Part shown: piece by piece, positions 20,315 through 31,222 of the stretch | How positions within the stretch are numbered: position 1 is the first letter of the stretch | Layout: each line of letters opens with the position of its first letter | Source: Betaproteobacteria bacterium GR16-43 | GTDB taxonomy: Bacteria > Pseudomonadota > Gammaproteobacteria > Burkholderiales > Usitatibacteraceae | Assembly (NCBI GenBank): GCA_001953215.1 | Contig: CP019169.1 | Coordinates: forward strand, 806,001-870,000 | Direction of reading: 5' to 3' | Length of the DNA: 64,000 bases | Translations under genes and position numbers: made by a program | Notes under the pieces: model-generated | What the model was told of the DNA's origin: nothing | What the model saw: only the letters and a program-made list of their open reading frames with translations | The model's database searches: none

Positions 20315-21022
20315 TCATTCCTTCGGAAGCGGGAAAGCATAGCCGCCGACCCTGGAAGTGGAAAGCCCGAGGCTCGCCAGGCCCTCCAGCAGCTTCACCG
20401 CCGCCGCCACGCCATCGATCACGGGCACGCCGTGCTCGCGCGCGAGTTCCGCGGCGAGGTCCGCCATGCCCGCGCAGCCGAGGACGATGGCCTCGCTGCG
20501 ATCCTCGCGCAACGCCGTGGCGATCTCCGCGCCGATGCGCGCCCGGGCGGGCGATCCGGGCTCCTCCAGCGAGAGTACCGGCACTTCGGCGGCTCGCACG
20601 CGCGCGCACCGGGATGCGAGGCCGTACTTCACGAGGTTGTGCTCGATCGCCGGGATCGAGCGGCCCAGCGTCGTCACCACCGAGAAGCGGCCCGCGACAA
20701 GCGACGCAAGATGAAACGCCGCCTCGCCGATCCCGACGACCGGCGCCGTGGCCAGCGAACGGGCCGCATCGAGCCCGGTGTCGTCGAAGCAGGCGATGGC
20801 GTAGCCGGCCGGCGGCGTGCCTTCGGCTTCCGCGCGTGCGATGCAGGCGAGAAGCCCGGGCACCGAAAACGCTTCGTCGTAGTAGCCCTCGATGGAAGCC
20901 GGTCCGTCGGCGGGATTCACCGCATCGATCGTGGTGCCCGGTGCCGCCACGGCGCGCGCCGCCGCACCGATCTTCGCCGTCATCGAAGCGGTCGTGTTGG
21001 GATTGACGAAGAGCAGGCGCAC
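20315..21022 (-). CDS. Asp/Glu/hydantoin racemase family protein
   Basis: A 235-residue protein of the Asp/Glu racemase superfamily. The N-terminus [14 protein letters not shown], the first cysteine in [10 protein letters not shown] and the second in [11 protein letters not shown] give the two-cysteine active site of cofactor-independent racemases. The NPNT start is typical of hydantoin/allantoin racemases. GTG at 21022 lies 5 bases past the stop of the preceding transporter gene, so it is in that operon. Racemisation of 5-substituted hydantoins would fit the oxoprolinase/hydantoinase gene upstream. Confidence 0.88.
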   Translation of the reverse strand: MRLLFVNPNTTASMTAKIGAAARAVAAPGTTIDAVNPADGPASIEGYYDEAFSVPGLLACIARAEAEGTPPAGYAIACFDDTGLDAARSLATAPVVGIGEAAFHLASLVAGRFSVVTTLGRSIPAIEHNLVKYGLASRCARVRAAEVPVLSLEEPGSPARARIGAEIATALREDRSEAIVLGCAGMADLAAELAREHGVPVIDGVAAAVKLLEGLASLGLSTSRVGGYAFPLPKE

Positions 21023-21027
21023 GGCGG

Positions 21028-22043
21028 TCAGGCCATGGCCGTGACGGCGTTCGCTGCGGCCGCGGTGGCTTCGGTGCGCAGGCAGCGGGCCTGGTGGCCC
21101 GGCGCGAGCTCGAGCGCCGGCGGTTGCGTCGCGAGACACGCGTCCGCCGCGAATCGGCAGCGCTCGGCGAACGCGCAGCCTTGCGGCAAATGCGCGAGGT
21201 CCGGCGGGCTGCCGCCGATCGTCTGGAGGCGAGAGCCCTTCGCCAGTGCGCCATGCGCGCGGCTCTGCAGCAGCGCCAGCGTATACGGATGGCGCGGCGC
21301 GCGGATCAACGTGCGCGCGGGCCCTTCCTCGACGATGCGCCCGGCATACATCACGGCGATGCGATCCGCGACTTCGATCGCCGCGCCGATGTCGTGCGTG
21401 ACGAACACGATCGCGAGGCCCAGCTCACGCTGCAGTTCGCGCAGCAGCAACAGGATCTGGATCTGCACGGTTGCATCGAGCGCGGTGGTCGGCTCGTCGG
21501 CGAGGAGCACCTGCGGGTTGCAGGCCAGCGCCAGCGCGATCATCGCGCGCTGGCGCATCCCGCCGCTCATTTCGTGCGGATAGGCATCGAGGCGACGCTC
21601 CGGACTTGGAATGCGCACGCGTTCGAACAGTTGCAGCGCCCGCTTGCGCGCGTCGGTCGCGCTCACGTTTTCGTGACGAAGAATGCTTTCCACGATCTGC
21701 TTGCCGACGGTGTAAACCGGGTCCAATGCCAGCAGCGGCTCCTGGAAGATCATCGACGCGACCTTGCCGCGGTAGTCGGCGAGCGCCCGGCCGCCCAGCG
21801 CGAGCACATCCTGACCCACGACGCGGATCGTGCCTTCCATCACGGTGCGCTTCGGCGAATGCAGTCGCAGCAACGCGCGCAACGTGACGCTCTTGCCCGA
21901 CCCGGATTCGCCGATCAGCGCGACCGCCTCGCCGCGATGCACGGTGAGATCCACGCCGCTCACCGCTTGTACGGGTGCGCGCCCCCCGGTGAAGGTCACG
22001 CGCAGGTCGCGCACGAGGACCAGCGGATCGTCGGGCGTCGGGC

Positions 22044-22047
<4 letters not shown>
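21028..22047 (-). CDS. ABC transporter ATP-binding protein, DppD/OppD type
   Basis: A 339-residue ATPase of a peptide/opine/nickel-type importer. Walker A is GESGSGKSV, the Q loop is in [12 protein letters not shown], the signature is [15 protein letters not shown], Walker B is [11 protein letters not shown], and the switch His is in VTHDIG. A C-terminal Cys-rich oligopeptide/dipeptide extension ([15 protein letters not shown]) is present. GTG at 22047 overlaps the TGA of the next ATPase gene as GTGA. The transporter likely serves the racemase and hydantoinase encoded beside it. Confidence 0.92.
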
Positions 22048-23059
<1,012 letters not shown>

Positions 23060-23063
<4 letters not shown>

Positions 23064-23953
23064 TGCTTGACGTCCATCGCCGAGCGCAGCCCGTCGGAGA
23101 GCACGTTGAAGGAGATCGACGTGATGAAGATCATCACGCCGGGCAGCGCCGCGATCCACGGTTGCGTGTAAATGGCGGTGCGCAGCGTGTTGAGCATGAG
23201 GCCCCATTCGGGCTGCGGCGGCTTCACGCCAAGGCCGAGGAAGGAGAGGCCCGAGGCCAGGATCATCGAGACGGCGATGAGGCTCGTCGAGTAGACGAAG
23301 ATGGGACCCAGCACGTTGCCCAGCACGTGCACGCGCACGATGGTGAACGCGCTCGCGCCGGAGGCGCGGGCGGCTTCGACGAATTCGCGCCCCCGAACCT
23401 GCACCGTCGCGCTTTCGGCCACGCGCGCGATCAGCGGGATGAAGACGACGGTGAGGGAGATCAGCGAATTGGTGATGCCGGCGCCCAGCGCTCCGGAGAG
23501 CGCGATCGCGAGCAACACCGACGGGAAGGCATAGAACACGTCGATGGTGCGCATGATGGCCGTGTTCACCGCGCCACCCGCATAGCCGGCGAGGATGCCG
23601 ATCGCGGAGCCGAGGAAGAAGGCCGCCAGCACGGGCGTGATGCCCATGAAGAGCGACAGGCGCGCGCCCATCATCAGGCGCGAGAGCATGTCGCGCCCCA
23701 GCTCGTCGCTGCCGAGCGGATAGCCCGCGGTGCCGATGGGTTTCAGGCGGCTCAGCATCGACGCCTTGAACGGATCGGCGGGCGTGATGTACGAACCGAA
23801 GACCGCCAGCAGCACCAGCAGCAGCACGACGAAGCCCGCGGCCATCGCCACCTTGTCGCGGCGGAGCTTGCGCCACACCGTGGCCCAGTAGCCGGGGCTG
23901 CGCTCGAAGACGACCGGGACGATGGCGGGCGGGGCGCCGGCGAGGATGGCCAT
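23060..23953 (-). CDS. ABC transporter permease, DppC type
   Basis: A 297-residue inner-membrane permease with an N-terminal helix ([17 protein letters not shown]), a periplasmic loop containing [16 protein letters not shown] that is typical of DppC, and five further helices. The EAA loop reads [24 protein letters not shown]. The start ATG at 23953 follows the DppB-type gene by 2 bases. It forms the channel with the preceding permease. Confidence 0.92.
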
Positions 23954-23955
23954 CT

Positions 23956-24909
23956 TCAGGCCCGGGAGATGCGCGGATCCAGCGTGCCCTGCACGAGGTC
24001 CACCACCAGGTTCAGCAGCACGAAGAACATCGCCAGCACCAGGATCGTGCCCTGCAGCAGCGGCAGGTCGCGTTGGAAGATGGCGCTGTTGAGGAGGAAG
24101 CCCGTGCCCGGAAACGCGAACACGGTCTCGATCAGGATCGAGCCGCCCAGCAGGTAGCCCAGCTGCAGGCCCATCACCGCCAGCGCCGTGGGCGCCACGT
24201 TCTTCACGATGTGGCGGAACACGCCGTAGTCGGTGAGACCCTTGGCCCGCAAGCCGACGACGAACTCCTGCGCGAGCATCTCCGCCACCAGCGCGCGAAC
24301 GGTGCGGGCGATGATTCCCATCGGCACCACGCTCTTGGCCACCGCCGGCAGGATCAGGTATTGGACGTGTTCCCAGTTCCAATGCCAGTCGGTGGAGCCG
24401 CCGGGGCCCGCGCCCGTGGCGGGCAGCCAGTTCAGCTGCGCCGCGAAGATGATCACGAGGACCATGCCCAGCCAGTAGTGCGGCACGCTCACGCCGACGA
24501 TCGACAGCAGCGAGGCCACGCGGTCGACCCAGGAGCCGCTGAAATAGCCGGCGACGAAACCGAACAGGGAACCGAAGAAGAAGCCGATCAGCGTCGCCAC
24601 CGCCGCCAGCATGAGGGTGTTGCCGACGGCTTTGTAGACTTCGGCCGCGACCGGACGGCCGCTCGCGATGGAAGTGCCGAGGTCGCCGTGCAGCGCGCGC
24701 CACACCCAGGAGAGGAATTGCTCGGGCAGCGAGCGATCGAAGCCGTAGAGCTTGATGAGCTGCTGGCGCAGGTCCTCCGACGCATCCGGCGGCAGCACCG
24801 ACACCAGCGGATCGCCGGGGGCCAGGTGCACGAGGAGGAAGCAGACGAGCGCCACGCCCGCCATGATCGGCAGCGTATAGACGATCCGGCGGGCGAGGCT
24901 CGCGAACAT
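23956..24909 (-). CDS. ABC transporter permease, DppB type
   Basis: A 317-residue inner-membrane permease. The start FASLARRIVYTLPIMAGVAL, the VHLAPGDP segment, the loop RSLPEQFLSWV and the EAA-type loop EFVVGLRAKGLTDYGVFRHIVKN are typical of DppB/OppB. Six membrane spans are expected. It starts 4 bases after the binding-protein gene and is the first permease of the operon. Confidence 0.92.
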   Translation of the reverse strand: MFASLARRIVYTLPIMAGVALVCFLLVHLAPGDPLVSVLPPDASEDLRQQLIKLYGFDRSLPEQFLSWVWRALHGDLGTSIASGRPVAAEVYKAVGNTLMLAAVATLIGFFFGSLFGFVAGYFSGSWVDRVASLLSIVGVSVPHYWLGMVLVIIFAAQLNWLPATGAGPGGSTDWHWNWEHVQYLILPAVAKSVVPMGIIARTVRALVAEMLAQEFVVGLRAKGLTDYGVFRHIVKNVAPTALAVMGLQLGYLLGGSILIETVFAFPGTGFLLNSAIFQRDLPLLQGTILVLAMFFVLLNLVVDLVQGTLDPRISRA

Positions 24910-24913
24910 GCGG

Positions 24914-26572
24914 CTACTGCATCGTCATCGTCGCGATGTCGATGAACCAGCTCTTCGGCTGCACCACGTTCTTCACCTTGGCGCTCATCGCGCGCGGGCC
25001 CACGTCGTGCGCGATCCAGACGAACGGCGCGTCTTCGACGATGTACGCGTGCAGCTTCGCGAGCGCGGCGTCACGCTGCTTGTCGTCGAAGCTGGTGCGC
25101 GCATCGGCGATGAGCTTGTCCACGGTCTCGTTGCCGTAGTAGCCCCAGTTGTTGGAGACCGGCGGGAAGGTTTTCGTGGAGACGAATCGCACCATGGCGA
25201 AGAACGGATCCATCGCCGCGAAGCTCACGTTGGTGGCGTTCGCTCCATTGGCCGAAGGATCCTTCGCGCCCTTGCGCCAGTTGGTGAACAGCGTGTTCCA
25301 CTCGATCACGTCGAACTCGACGTCGAAGTAGCAGGCCTTGAGCGACTGCTGCACGAACTCGTTCATCGGCAGCGGCTGCATCTGGCCCGAGCCCGAGGCG
25401 GAGATCTGCACCTTCACCTTGAGCGGCTTGGCGGCGGAGAAGCCGGCCTTGCCCATCAGCGCCTGCGCGGCCTTCGGGTCGTACTTGATGTCGAACTTCG
25501 GGTTGCCCCACCACGGATGTCCCGGAGGCACGGTGCCTTTCGGGATGCCCATCATGCCGCCCAGCAGCTTCGAGAGGCTCTCGCGATCGACGCAGAGGTT
25601 GGCCGCGTAGCGCACATCCTTGTTGAGCCACGGCGAGCCCTCGGCGAAGGAGAGCTGCCACGGCCACACGTGCGGCTGCGGGTTGCTGTAGATGACGTTG
25701 CCGCGGCTCTTGATCTCGGCCATCGCGTCGGGCGACGGCGCCTCGATCCAGTCCACCTGGCCGGAGAGCAGCGCGGCGGTGCGCGCGCTGGCTTCGGGCA
25801 TCGGCAGCATGACGACCTTGTCGATCTTCGGCACGCGCTTCGGATCCCAATAGGCTTTGTTGGCCGCGACCTCGAGGCGCTCGCGCGCCACGAAACGCGT
25901 CATCTTGAAAGGCCCGGTGCCCGAGGCGTCGGCGGCGAAGGCGGTCCATGCGGCCTTCGACTTGTCGGCCGGCGTGGCACTCGCGGCGGCGTCGAACTTC
26001 TTCTGCCAATGCGCCGGCGAAGCCATGAAGAGGTTGGAGAGGTTGATGGGCAGGAACGAATCGGGCTCCGAGGTGGTGAGCTCCACCGTCAGGTCGTCGA
26101 TCTTGCGGGCGGTGCGCAGCGTCGGCATGCGCGATGCCGTGACGCCGACCTGGCTCGGGTCGAACTGGACGGCTTCCTTGTCGAGCACCTTCTGGACGTT
26201 CCAGACGACGGCGTCGGCGTTGAAGGCCGAACCGTCGTGGAACTTCACGCCGGGGCGCAGCTTGAAGGTCCACTTGGTCTTGTCCTTCGCGTCCACGGCC
26301 CACGAAGTGGCGAGGCCCGGGATCAGGACGCTCGGCGCGTCGGCCTTGGAGAGGTCCCATTGCGTAAGCGCGTCGTACATCGGAATGCCGGTGAAGCGGT
26401 TGCCCTCGAAGCCCTGGTCGGGCTGCCCCAGCGTGCGCGGGATGTCGGCGGCCGTCATGGCGATGCGCAATACCTTCTCTTGCGCGAGTGCGGGCACGGC
26501 CAGAGAGAGGGTGAGGGCCGCCGCGCTGACGACGAGCGAGACGCGGGTGGTGAGCGGAAGACGCGCAGGCAT
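24914..26572 (-). CDS. Periplasmic substrate-binding protein, peptide/nickel/opine family
   Basis: A 552-residue SBP_bac_5-type protein with a signal peptide ending near VPALAQEK. Typical segments are TFKLRPGVKFHDG, NADAVVWNVQKVLD, TGPFKMTRF, the KDVRYAANLCVDRE stretch and, near the end, APFVWIAHD. The ligand cannot be read; the operon suggests a hydantoin, ureide or modified amino acid. ATG at 26572 has GGGAGCC just upstream; a longer in-frame start exists at 26593. The 172-base gap before it contains a candidate operator at 26613-26635. Confidence 0.92.
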   Translation of the reverse strand: MPARLPLTTRVSLVVSAAALTLSLAVPALAQEKVLRIAMTAADIPRTLGQPDQGFEGNRFTGIPMYDALTQWDLSKADAPSVLIPGLATSWAVDAKDKTKWTFKLRPGVKFHDGSAFNADAVVWNVQKVLDKEAVQFDPSQVGVTASRMPTLRTARKIDDLTVELTTSEPDSFLPINLSNLFMASPAHWQKKFDAAASATPADKSKAAWTAFAADASGTGPFKMTRFVARERLEVAANKAYWDPKRVPKIDKVVMLPMPEASARTAALLSGQVDWIEAPSPDAMAEIKSRGNVIYSNPQPHVWPWQLSFAEGSPWLNKDVRYAANLCVDRESLSKLLGGMMGIPKGTVPPGHPWWGNPKFDIKYDPKAAQALMGKAGFSAAKPLKVKVQISASGSGQMQPLPMNEFVQQSLKACYFDVEFDVIEWNTLFTNWRKGAKDPSANGANATNVSFAAMDPFFAMVRFVSTKTFPPVSNNWGYYGNETVDKLIADARTSFDDKQRDAALAKLHAYIVEDAPFVWIAHDVGPRAMSAKVKNVVQPKSWFIDIATMTMQ

Positions 26573-26612
26573 TGAGGGCTCCCATGGTGTCATTGGCGCC
26601 GACGAGGGCGTG

Positions 26613-26635
26613 ATGTGTCGGAACGCAAGACACAT
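26613..26635. promoter_or_regulatory. Candidate operator upstream of the ABC transporter operon
   Basis: Perfect seven-base arms ATGTGTC and GACACAT with a nine-base spacer, 41 bases before the binding-protein start. It could bind a dimeric regulator. No well-formed sigma-70 promoter is seen around it, so the function is tentative. Confidence 0.35.
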
Positions 26636-26744
26636 GCCACGGTGCAAGCGTGCGGTCAGGAACGCTGGCGACGCCAAAGCCGGCACCAAAAGAGCGCGGC
26701 GCTAACCCAGTGTGGCGCAGCCTGCACTTGTCTTGTGCGTGGGG

Positions 26745-29700
26745 TCATCGCGATCCGTATCCCCCGCCGCCCGGGGTCTGGATCACGAAAACGTCGTCGA
26801 CGCCCATCTCGGTTTCATCCGCGAACGAGAGGTCGGTGCGCGAACCGTTGGCGCGTTCGACCCAATTGGCCCCGACTTTGGCCGGGGAGCCGCCCGCCAT
26901 TCCGTAGGGCGGGATGCGCCGATGGCCCGCGAGGATGGCGGCGGTCATCGGTTCGAGGAAGCGCACGCGCCGGATGGCCCCATTGCCGCCGTGCCACCTC
27001 CCGGCGCCGCCGCTGTCGTGCCGGATCGTGTGCTCGTCGATGCGCACCGGGAAGCGCCACTCCAGGACCTCAGGGTCGGTGAGGCGCGAATTCGTCATGT
27101 GCGTCTGGACCGTATCGGTGCCGTTGAAACCGGGACCGGCTCCGGTGCCGCCCGAGATCGTCTCGTAGTATTGGTAGCGGGCGTTGCCGAAGGTGAAGTT
27201 GCTCATCGTGCCGCAGGAGGCGCCCATCGCACCCAGCGCACCGTAGAGCGTGTCGGTGATGCACTGCGAGGTCTCCACGTTGCCGGCGACGGTGGCCGCC
27301 GGCGGGCGCGGATTCAGCATCGATCCCTCGGGGATGATGACCTTCAGCGGCTTGAGGCACCCGGCGTTCAGCGGGATCTCGTCGTCCACCAGCGTGCGGA
27401 AGACGTAGAGCACCGCCGCGTAGACCACGGCCGCGGGCGCGTTGAAGTTGCTCGCGAGCTGGTCGCTGGTGCCGGTGAAGTCGATCGTGGCGCTGCGGCG
27501 GTCGGGGCCGATGGAGATCTTCACGCGGATCACCGCGCCGGTGTCCATCTCGTACTCGAAGGATCCGTCCTTCAGCACGCCGATCACGCGGCGCACACTC
27601 TCTTCCGCGTTGTCCTGCACGTGCTTCATGTAGGCCTGCACGACATCGAGGCCGAAGTGCTGGACCATGCGATGCAGCTCGCGCACGCCCTTCTCGTTGG
27701 CGGCGATCTGCGCACGCAGGTCCGCGATGTTCTGGTCGGGATTGCGGGCAGGGAACGTGGCTCCGCGCAGCAGCGCGCGCATTTCCTTCTCGAGCATGCG
27801 GCCGTTCTCGACCAGCTTCACGTTGTCGAGGAGCACGCCTTCCTCCTCCACCGTGTGCGAGAACGGCGGCATCGAGCCCGGCGTGATGCCGCCGATGTCG
27901 GCATGGTGGCCCCTCGACCCCACGTAGAACAGGATCGAGCTCCCCTGGTCGTCGAACACGGGCGTGATCACGGTCACGTCCGGAAGATGCGTCCCGCCGT
28001 TGTACGGGTCGTTCAGCACGTAGACGTCGCCGGGCTTCATGGCGCCCGCGTTCTTGCGGATCACCGTCTTGATCGATTCGCCCATCGAACCCAGGTGCAC
28101 CGGCATGTGCGGCGCGTTGGCGATGAGGTTGCCCTCGGCGTCGAAGAGCGCGCAGGAGAAATCGAGGCGCTCCTTGATGTTCACCGAGTACGCGGTCTGC
28201 GCCAGGCGCACGCCCATCTGCTCGGCGATGGACATGAAGAGGTTGTTGAACACCTCCAGCATCACCGGATCGGCCTTCGTGCCGGCGGCGTAGGTCGCTT
28301 TCCTCGGCACGACGCGCTCGAGGACCATGTGGTCCAGCGGCGTCACGCGCGCTTCCCACCCGGGCTCGACGACGGTGGTGGCGTTGCGTTCGGCGATGAT
28401 CGCGGGCCCGGCGATCTTCTGCCCGAGGGCGAGCGCGTCGCGGTCGAACACCGGCGTGTCGTGCGAGGCTCCGCCCGTGGTCATCGGCACCCGGGCCACC
28501 GGCAGCGCGGTCGGGCGAGCAGGGAGGCCGGCCACCGGCTTCTCCTCCGGCGCATCGGAAATCCCCACGGCCTCGACCGAGACCGCCTCGATCACGAGGA
28601 TGCGGTCGGGCATGAGGAAGCTGAAGCGCGCCCCGTATTGCTTCTCGAATTCGGCGCGCATCGCGGCGGGTGCGGACATCGGCACGGCGAGCGCGGTGTC
28701 GGTGCCGTCGTACTTGAGGTGCACGCGCTTGTGGATCTCGCCCACGGTCGCGCCCTGGTTCGCGAGCTCCTCGGTGCATTGCATCGCGAGCTTGGCGGCG
28801 AGGAATTCCACGCCCGTGAGGGCCGCGTCCTCGAGCTTCTGCTCCATCGCCTCTTCGCGCAGCGCCCTCACCTGGGCCAGGCCCATGCCGTAGGCCGAGA
28901 GCACGCCTGCCAGCGGATGGATGTAGACGCGCTTCATGCCGAGCTCATCCGCGACAAGGCAGGCATGCTGGCCGCCCGCGCCGCCGAAGCAGGCGAGCGT
29001 GTACTCGGTCACGTCGTGGCCGCGCTGCACCGAGATGAACTTGATCGCGTTCGCCATGTTGGCCACGGCGATCGCGATGAAGCCCTCGGCGAGTTTCTCG
29101 GGCGACTGCGCATCGCCCGTGGTCTTCTCGATCTGCGCGGCGAGCGCGGTGAACTTCGCGCGCACCACCTCGGCGTCGAGGGCTTCGTTCGCCTTCGCGC
29201 CGAAGACCTTCGGAAAGAACGCGGGCTGGATCTTCCCCAGCATCACGTTGCAGTCGGTGACGGCGAGCGGGCCGCCGCGCCGATAGCACGCCGGGCCCGG
29301 ATTGGCGCCCGCGGAATCGGGGCCGACCCGCTGGCGCTGGCCGTCGAAGTGCAGGATCGATCCGCCGCCGGCTGCGATGGTGTGGATCGCCATCATCGGG
29401 GCTCGCATTCGCACACCCGCCACCTGTGTCTCGAACTCGCGCTCGAGCGTGCCCGCGTAGTGCGAGACGTCCGTCGAAGTCCCGCCCATGTCGAAGCCGA
29501 TGATCTTCCCGAAGCCCGCGAGCTCGGAAGTCTTCACCATGCCCACGATGCCGCCCGCCGGCCCGGAGAGGATCGAGTCCTTGCCCTGGAAGCGCTGCGC
29601 GTCGGTGAGGCCGCCGTTCGACTGCATGAACATCACGCGCGCCCCGGGCAGGTCACCCGAGACCTGGTCCACGTAGCGGCGCAGGATCGGCGAGAGATAG

Positions 29701-30332
29701 GCGTCGACCACCGTCGTATCCCCGCGCGAGACGATCTTCATGAGCGGGCTCACCTGGTGCGACACCGAGACTTGCCGGAACCCCGCTTCCCACGCGAGCT
29801 CGGCCACGCGGGCCTCGTGCTTCGGATAGCGGTAGCCGTGCAGGAAGACGATCGCGGCGGAGCGGAAGCCCTCGTCGTGCGCGGCCTTGATCAGGCGCCA
29901 CGCCTCGCCTTCGTCCAGCTCGCGGATCAGGTCGCCGTGCGCGCCCATGCGCTCGGGGATCTCGATCACCTTCTTGTAGAGCAGCTCCGGAAGCTTGATG
30001 TGGCGATCGAAGATGCGCGGGCGGTTCTGGTAGGCGATGCGCAGCTGGTCGCGGAAACCCTGCGTGATGAGCAGCACCGTGGGCTCGCCCTTGCGCTCGA
30101 GCAGCGCATTCGTGGCGACCGTCGTGCCCATCTTCACCGCTTCGATCTGCTCGACCGGGATCGGCTCGCCCGGCTTCACGTCGAGGAGATGGCGGATCGC
30201 GGCGACCGCGGCGTCGCGATACTGCTCGGGATTCTCCGAAAGCAGCTTGTGCGTCACCAGCATGCCATCGAGCCTGCGGCCGACGACATCGGTGAAGGTA
30301 CCGCCGCGATCGATCCAGAATTGCCACTTCAT
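26745..30332 (-). CDS. Fused hydantoinase/5-oxoprolinase (HyuA-HyuB)
   Basis: A 1195-residue cytoplasmic enzyme of the ATP-dependent oxoprolinase/hydantoinase family. The HyuA half (about 1-680) starts [15 protein letters not shown] and includes [14 protein letters not shown] and [14 protein letters not shown], the phosphate-binding parts of its ATPase-like fold. The HyuB half includes [35 protein letters not shown] and a C-terminal TPGGGGYG. Fusion of both halves matches eukaryotic-type 5-oxoprolinases. ATG at 30332 is preceded by a repeat end that supplies a GGGAG 16 bases upstream; a GTG at 30356 is possible. It lies between a MarR gene and an ABC importer. Confidence 0.93.
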   Translation of the reverse strand: MKWQFWIDRGGTFTDVVGRRLDGMLVTHKLLSENPEQYRDAAVAAIRHLLDVKPGEPIPVEQIEAVKMGTTVATNALLERKGEPTVLLITQGFRDQLRIAYQNRPRIFDRHIKLPELLYKKVIEIPERMGAHGDLIRELDEGEAWRLIKAAHDEGFRSAAIVFLHGYRYPKHEARVAELAWEAGFRQVSVSHQVSPLMKIVSRGDTTVVDAYLSPILRRYVDQVSGDLPGARVMFMQSNGGLTDAQRFQGKDSILSGPAGGIVGMVKTSELAGFGKIIGFDMGGTSTDVSHYAGTLEREFETQVAGVRMRAPMMAIHTIAAGGGSILHFDGQRQRVGPDSAGANPGPACYRRGGPLAVTDCNVMLGKIQPAFFPKVFGAKANEALDAEVVRAKFTALAAQIEKTTGDAQSPEKLAEGFIAIAVANMANAIKFISVQRGHDVTEYTLACFGGAGGQHACLVADELGMKRVYIHPLAGVLSAYGMGLAQVRALREEAMEQKLEDAALTGVEFLAAKLAMQCTEELANQGATVGEIHKRVHLKYDGTDTALAVPMSAPAAMRAEFEKQYGARFSFLMPDRILVIEAVSVEAVGISDAPEEKPVAGLPARPTALPVARVPMTTGGASHDTPVFDRDALALGQKIAGPAIIAERNATTVVEPGWEARVTPLDHMVLERVVPRKATYAAGTKADPVMLEVFNNLFMSIAEQMGVRLAQTAYSVNIKERLDFSCALFDAEGNLIANAPHMPVHLGSMGESIKTVIRKNAGAMKPGDVYVLNDPYNGGTHLPDVTVITPVFDDQGSSILFYVGSRGHHADIGGITPGSMPPFSHTVEEEGVLLDNVKLVENGRMLEKEMRALLRGATFPARNPDQNIADLRAQIAANEKGVRELHRMVQHFGLDVVQAYMKHVQDNAEESVRRVIGVLKDGSFEYEMDTGAVIRVKISIGPDRRSATIDFTGTSDQLASNFNAPAAVVYAAVLYVFRTLVDDEIPLNAGCLKPLKVIIPEGSMLNPRPPAATVAGNVETSQCITDTLYGALGAMGASCGTMSNFTFGNARYQYYETISGGTGAGPGFNGTDTVQTHMTNSRLTDPEVLEWRFPVRIDEHTIRHDSGGAGRWHGGNGAIRRVRFLEPMTAAILAGHRRIPPYGMAGGSPAKVGANWVERANGSRTDLSFADETEMGVDDVFVIQTPGGGGYGSR

Positions 30333-30618
30333 AATTGGGGTCAGACTCCCATTCACCTAATTCAGACTGCGATTGCGTTTACGGCTCGCGGCGCCACCAG
30401 GAATGCCCTGGAGCGCCTTGAGCGACCGGCTGGGGATGATTCGATCTCCACGCAAATTCTTGACCTGGAGCGAATCGCCGCCCTGACATTGAAACGCCCA
30501 GCGCGAACTCGTGCTCGTCACATCCCTGCAATCGTTCCAGCTAGCTTGTGAGCGGCCGCAAGGACATGTTTGGGCACGGAGGCAAAAATTAACTTAATGG
30601 GAGTCTGACCCCAATTAT
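30331..30618. mobile_element. 288-bp element with 23-bp inverted ends, MITE-like
   Basis: The two ends, 30331-30353 and 30596-30618, are perfect 23-base inverted repeats starting ATAATTGGGGTCAGACT. The 242-base interior contains no convincing gene. The right end touches the marR stop codon and the left end overlaps the hydantoinase start codon, so the whole gap between the two genes is this element. Related ends occur at 41580-41619 and 55436-55453. Mobilisation in trans is inferred from structure only. Confidence 0.6.
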
Positions 30619-31140
30619 TCAAAGGGACGACGCTGCGCGGGCGGCCTGGTCGTACAGCCCCGACATGAAGCGAAGGAACGCGGCGACGTCGGCCAGCTTC
30701 TCGTTGTCGGAGCCGTCGGGATTCAAGCTCGCCACCAGGCAAGCCTCCCGCACCTCGCGATACTTGTCGATCAGCGCCTGCCCCTTCGCCGTCGTCGAGA
30801 ACAGCACCTCCTTGCCGTTCTTCTCGCTCTTCACGAGGCCGGCGGCGGAGAGCTTCTTCAGCGAGTAGCTCACGACGTGGGTATCCTCGACGTTCAGCAC
30901 GAAGCAGATGTCGGCAAGCTTCTTGTTGCGCGCCCGGTGGTTCACGTGGTGCAGCACCAGGACGTCCATGGGGGTGAGGTCCTTCATCCCCGCGGCGGTC
31001 ATGCAGCGCACGATCCAGCGATGGAAAGCGTGGCCGCACATGATCATGCCGTATTCGAACTCCGAGACCTCGGCCCCGCGCCCGACGGCGAGGTGGGCGG
31101 AGGAGACGATCCGGGGCGGGACAAGAGGTTTTGATTTCAT
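30619..31140 (-). CDS. MarR-type winged-helix regulator
   Basis: A 173-residue regulator. The recognition region reads ADICFVLNVEDTHVVSYSLKKLSAAGLVKSEKNGKEVLFSTTAKG, a winged helix of the MarR class. ATG at 31140 (MKSKPLVPPRI). It is divergent from a TRAP transporter operon, and a 15-base palindrome overlaps both promoters, so autorepression together with control of the TRAP genes is likely. It may also control the hydantoinase downstream. The effector is unknown. Confidence 0.85.
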   Translation of the reverse strand: MKSKPLVPPRIVSSAHLAVGRGAEVSEFEYGMIMCGHAFHRWIVRCMTAAGMKDLTPMDVLVLHHVNHRARNKKLADICFVLNVEDTHVVSYSLKKLSAAGLVKSEKNGKEVLFSTTAKGQALIDKYREVREACLVASLNPDGSDNEKLADVAAFLRFMSGLYDQAARAASSL

Positions 31141-31149
31141 TTTGCCGAC

Positions 31150-31179
31150 AAAATATCAGCAATTTGTTGACATATGCAA
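31150..31179 (-). promoter_or_regulatory. Promoter for the marR-type gene
   Basis: On the minus strand, TTGCAT (31174-31179) and TATTTT (31150-31155) are separated by 18 bases, 10 bases before the ATG at 31140. It overlaps the opposite promoter of the TRAP operon and the operator-like palindrome. Confidence 0.5.
31156..31170. promoter_or_regulatory. MarR-type operator palindrome
   Basis: The sequence TCAGCAATTTGTTGA has half-sites TCAnCAA and TTGnTGA around one central base. It abuts the marR -10 and covers the start of the TRAP -35. The size and position fit a MarR-family dimer site controlling both directions. Confidence 0.55.
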
Positions 31180-31196
31180 TCCCCCGATGCTAGAAA
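31167..31196 (+). promoter_or_regulatory. Promoter for the TRAP transporter operon
   Basis: A perfect -35 TTGACA (31167-31172) is followed after 18 bases by TAGAAA (31191-31196). The start codon lies 27 bases further, with AGGAGA at 31211-31216. Confidence 0.6.
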
Positions 31197-31222
31197 GCGG
31201 GGAATCACCCAGGAGACCTTCC

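Noticed and set aside
26712-30551. A 1279-codon open frame opposite the hydantoinase
   Set aside because: It is the reverse-strand shadow of a conserved gene, with composition typical of such shadows.
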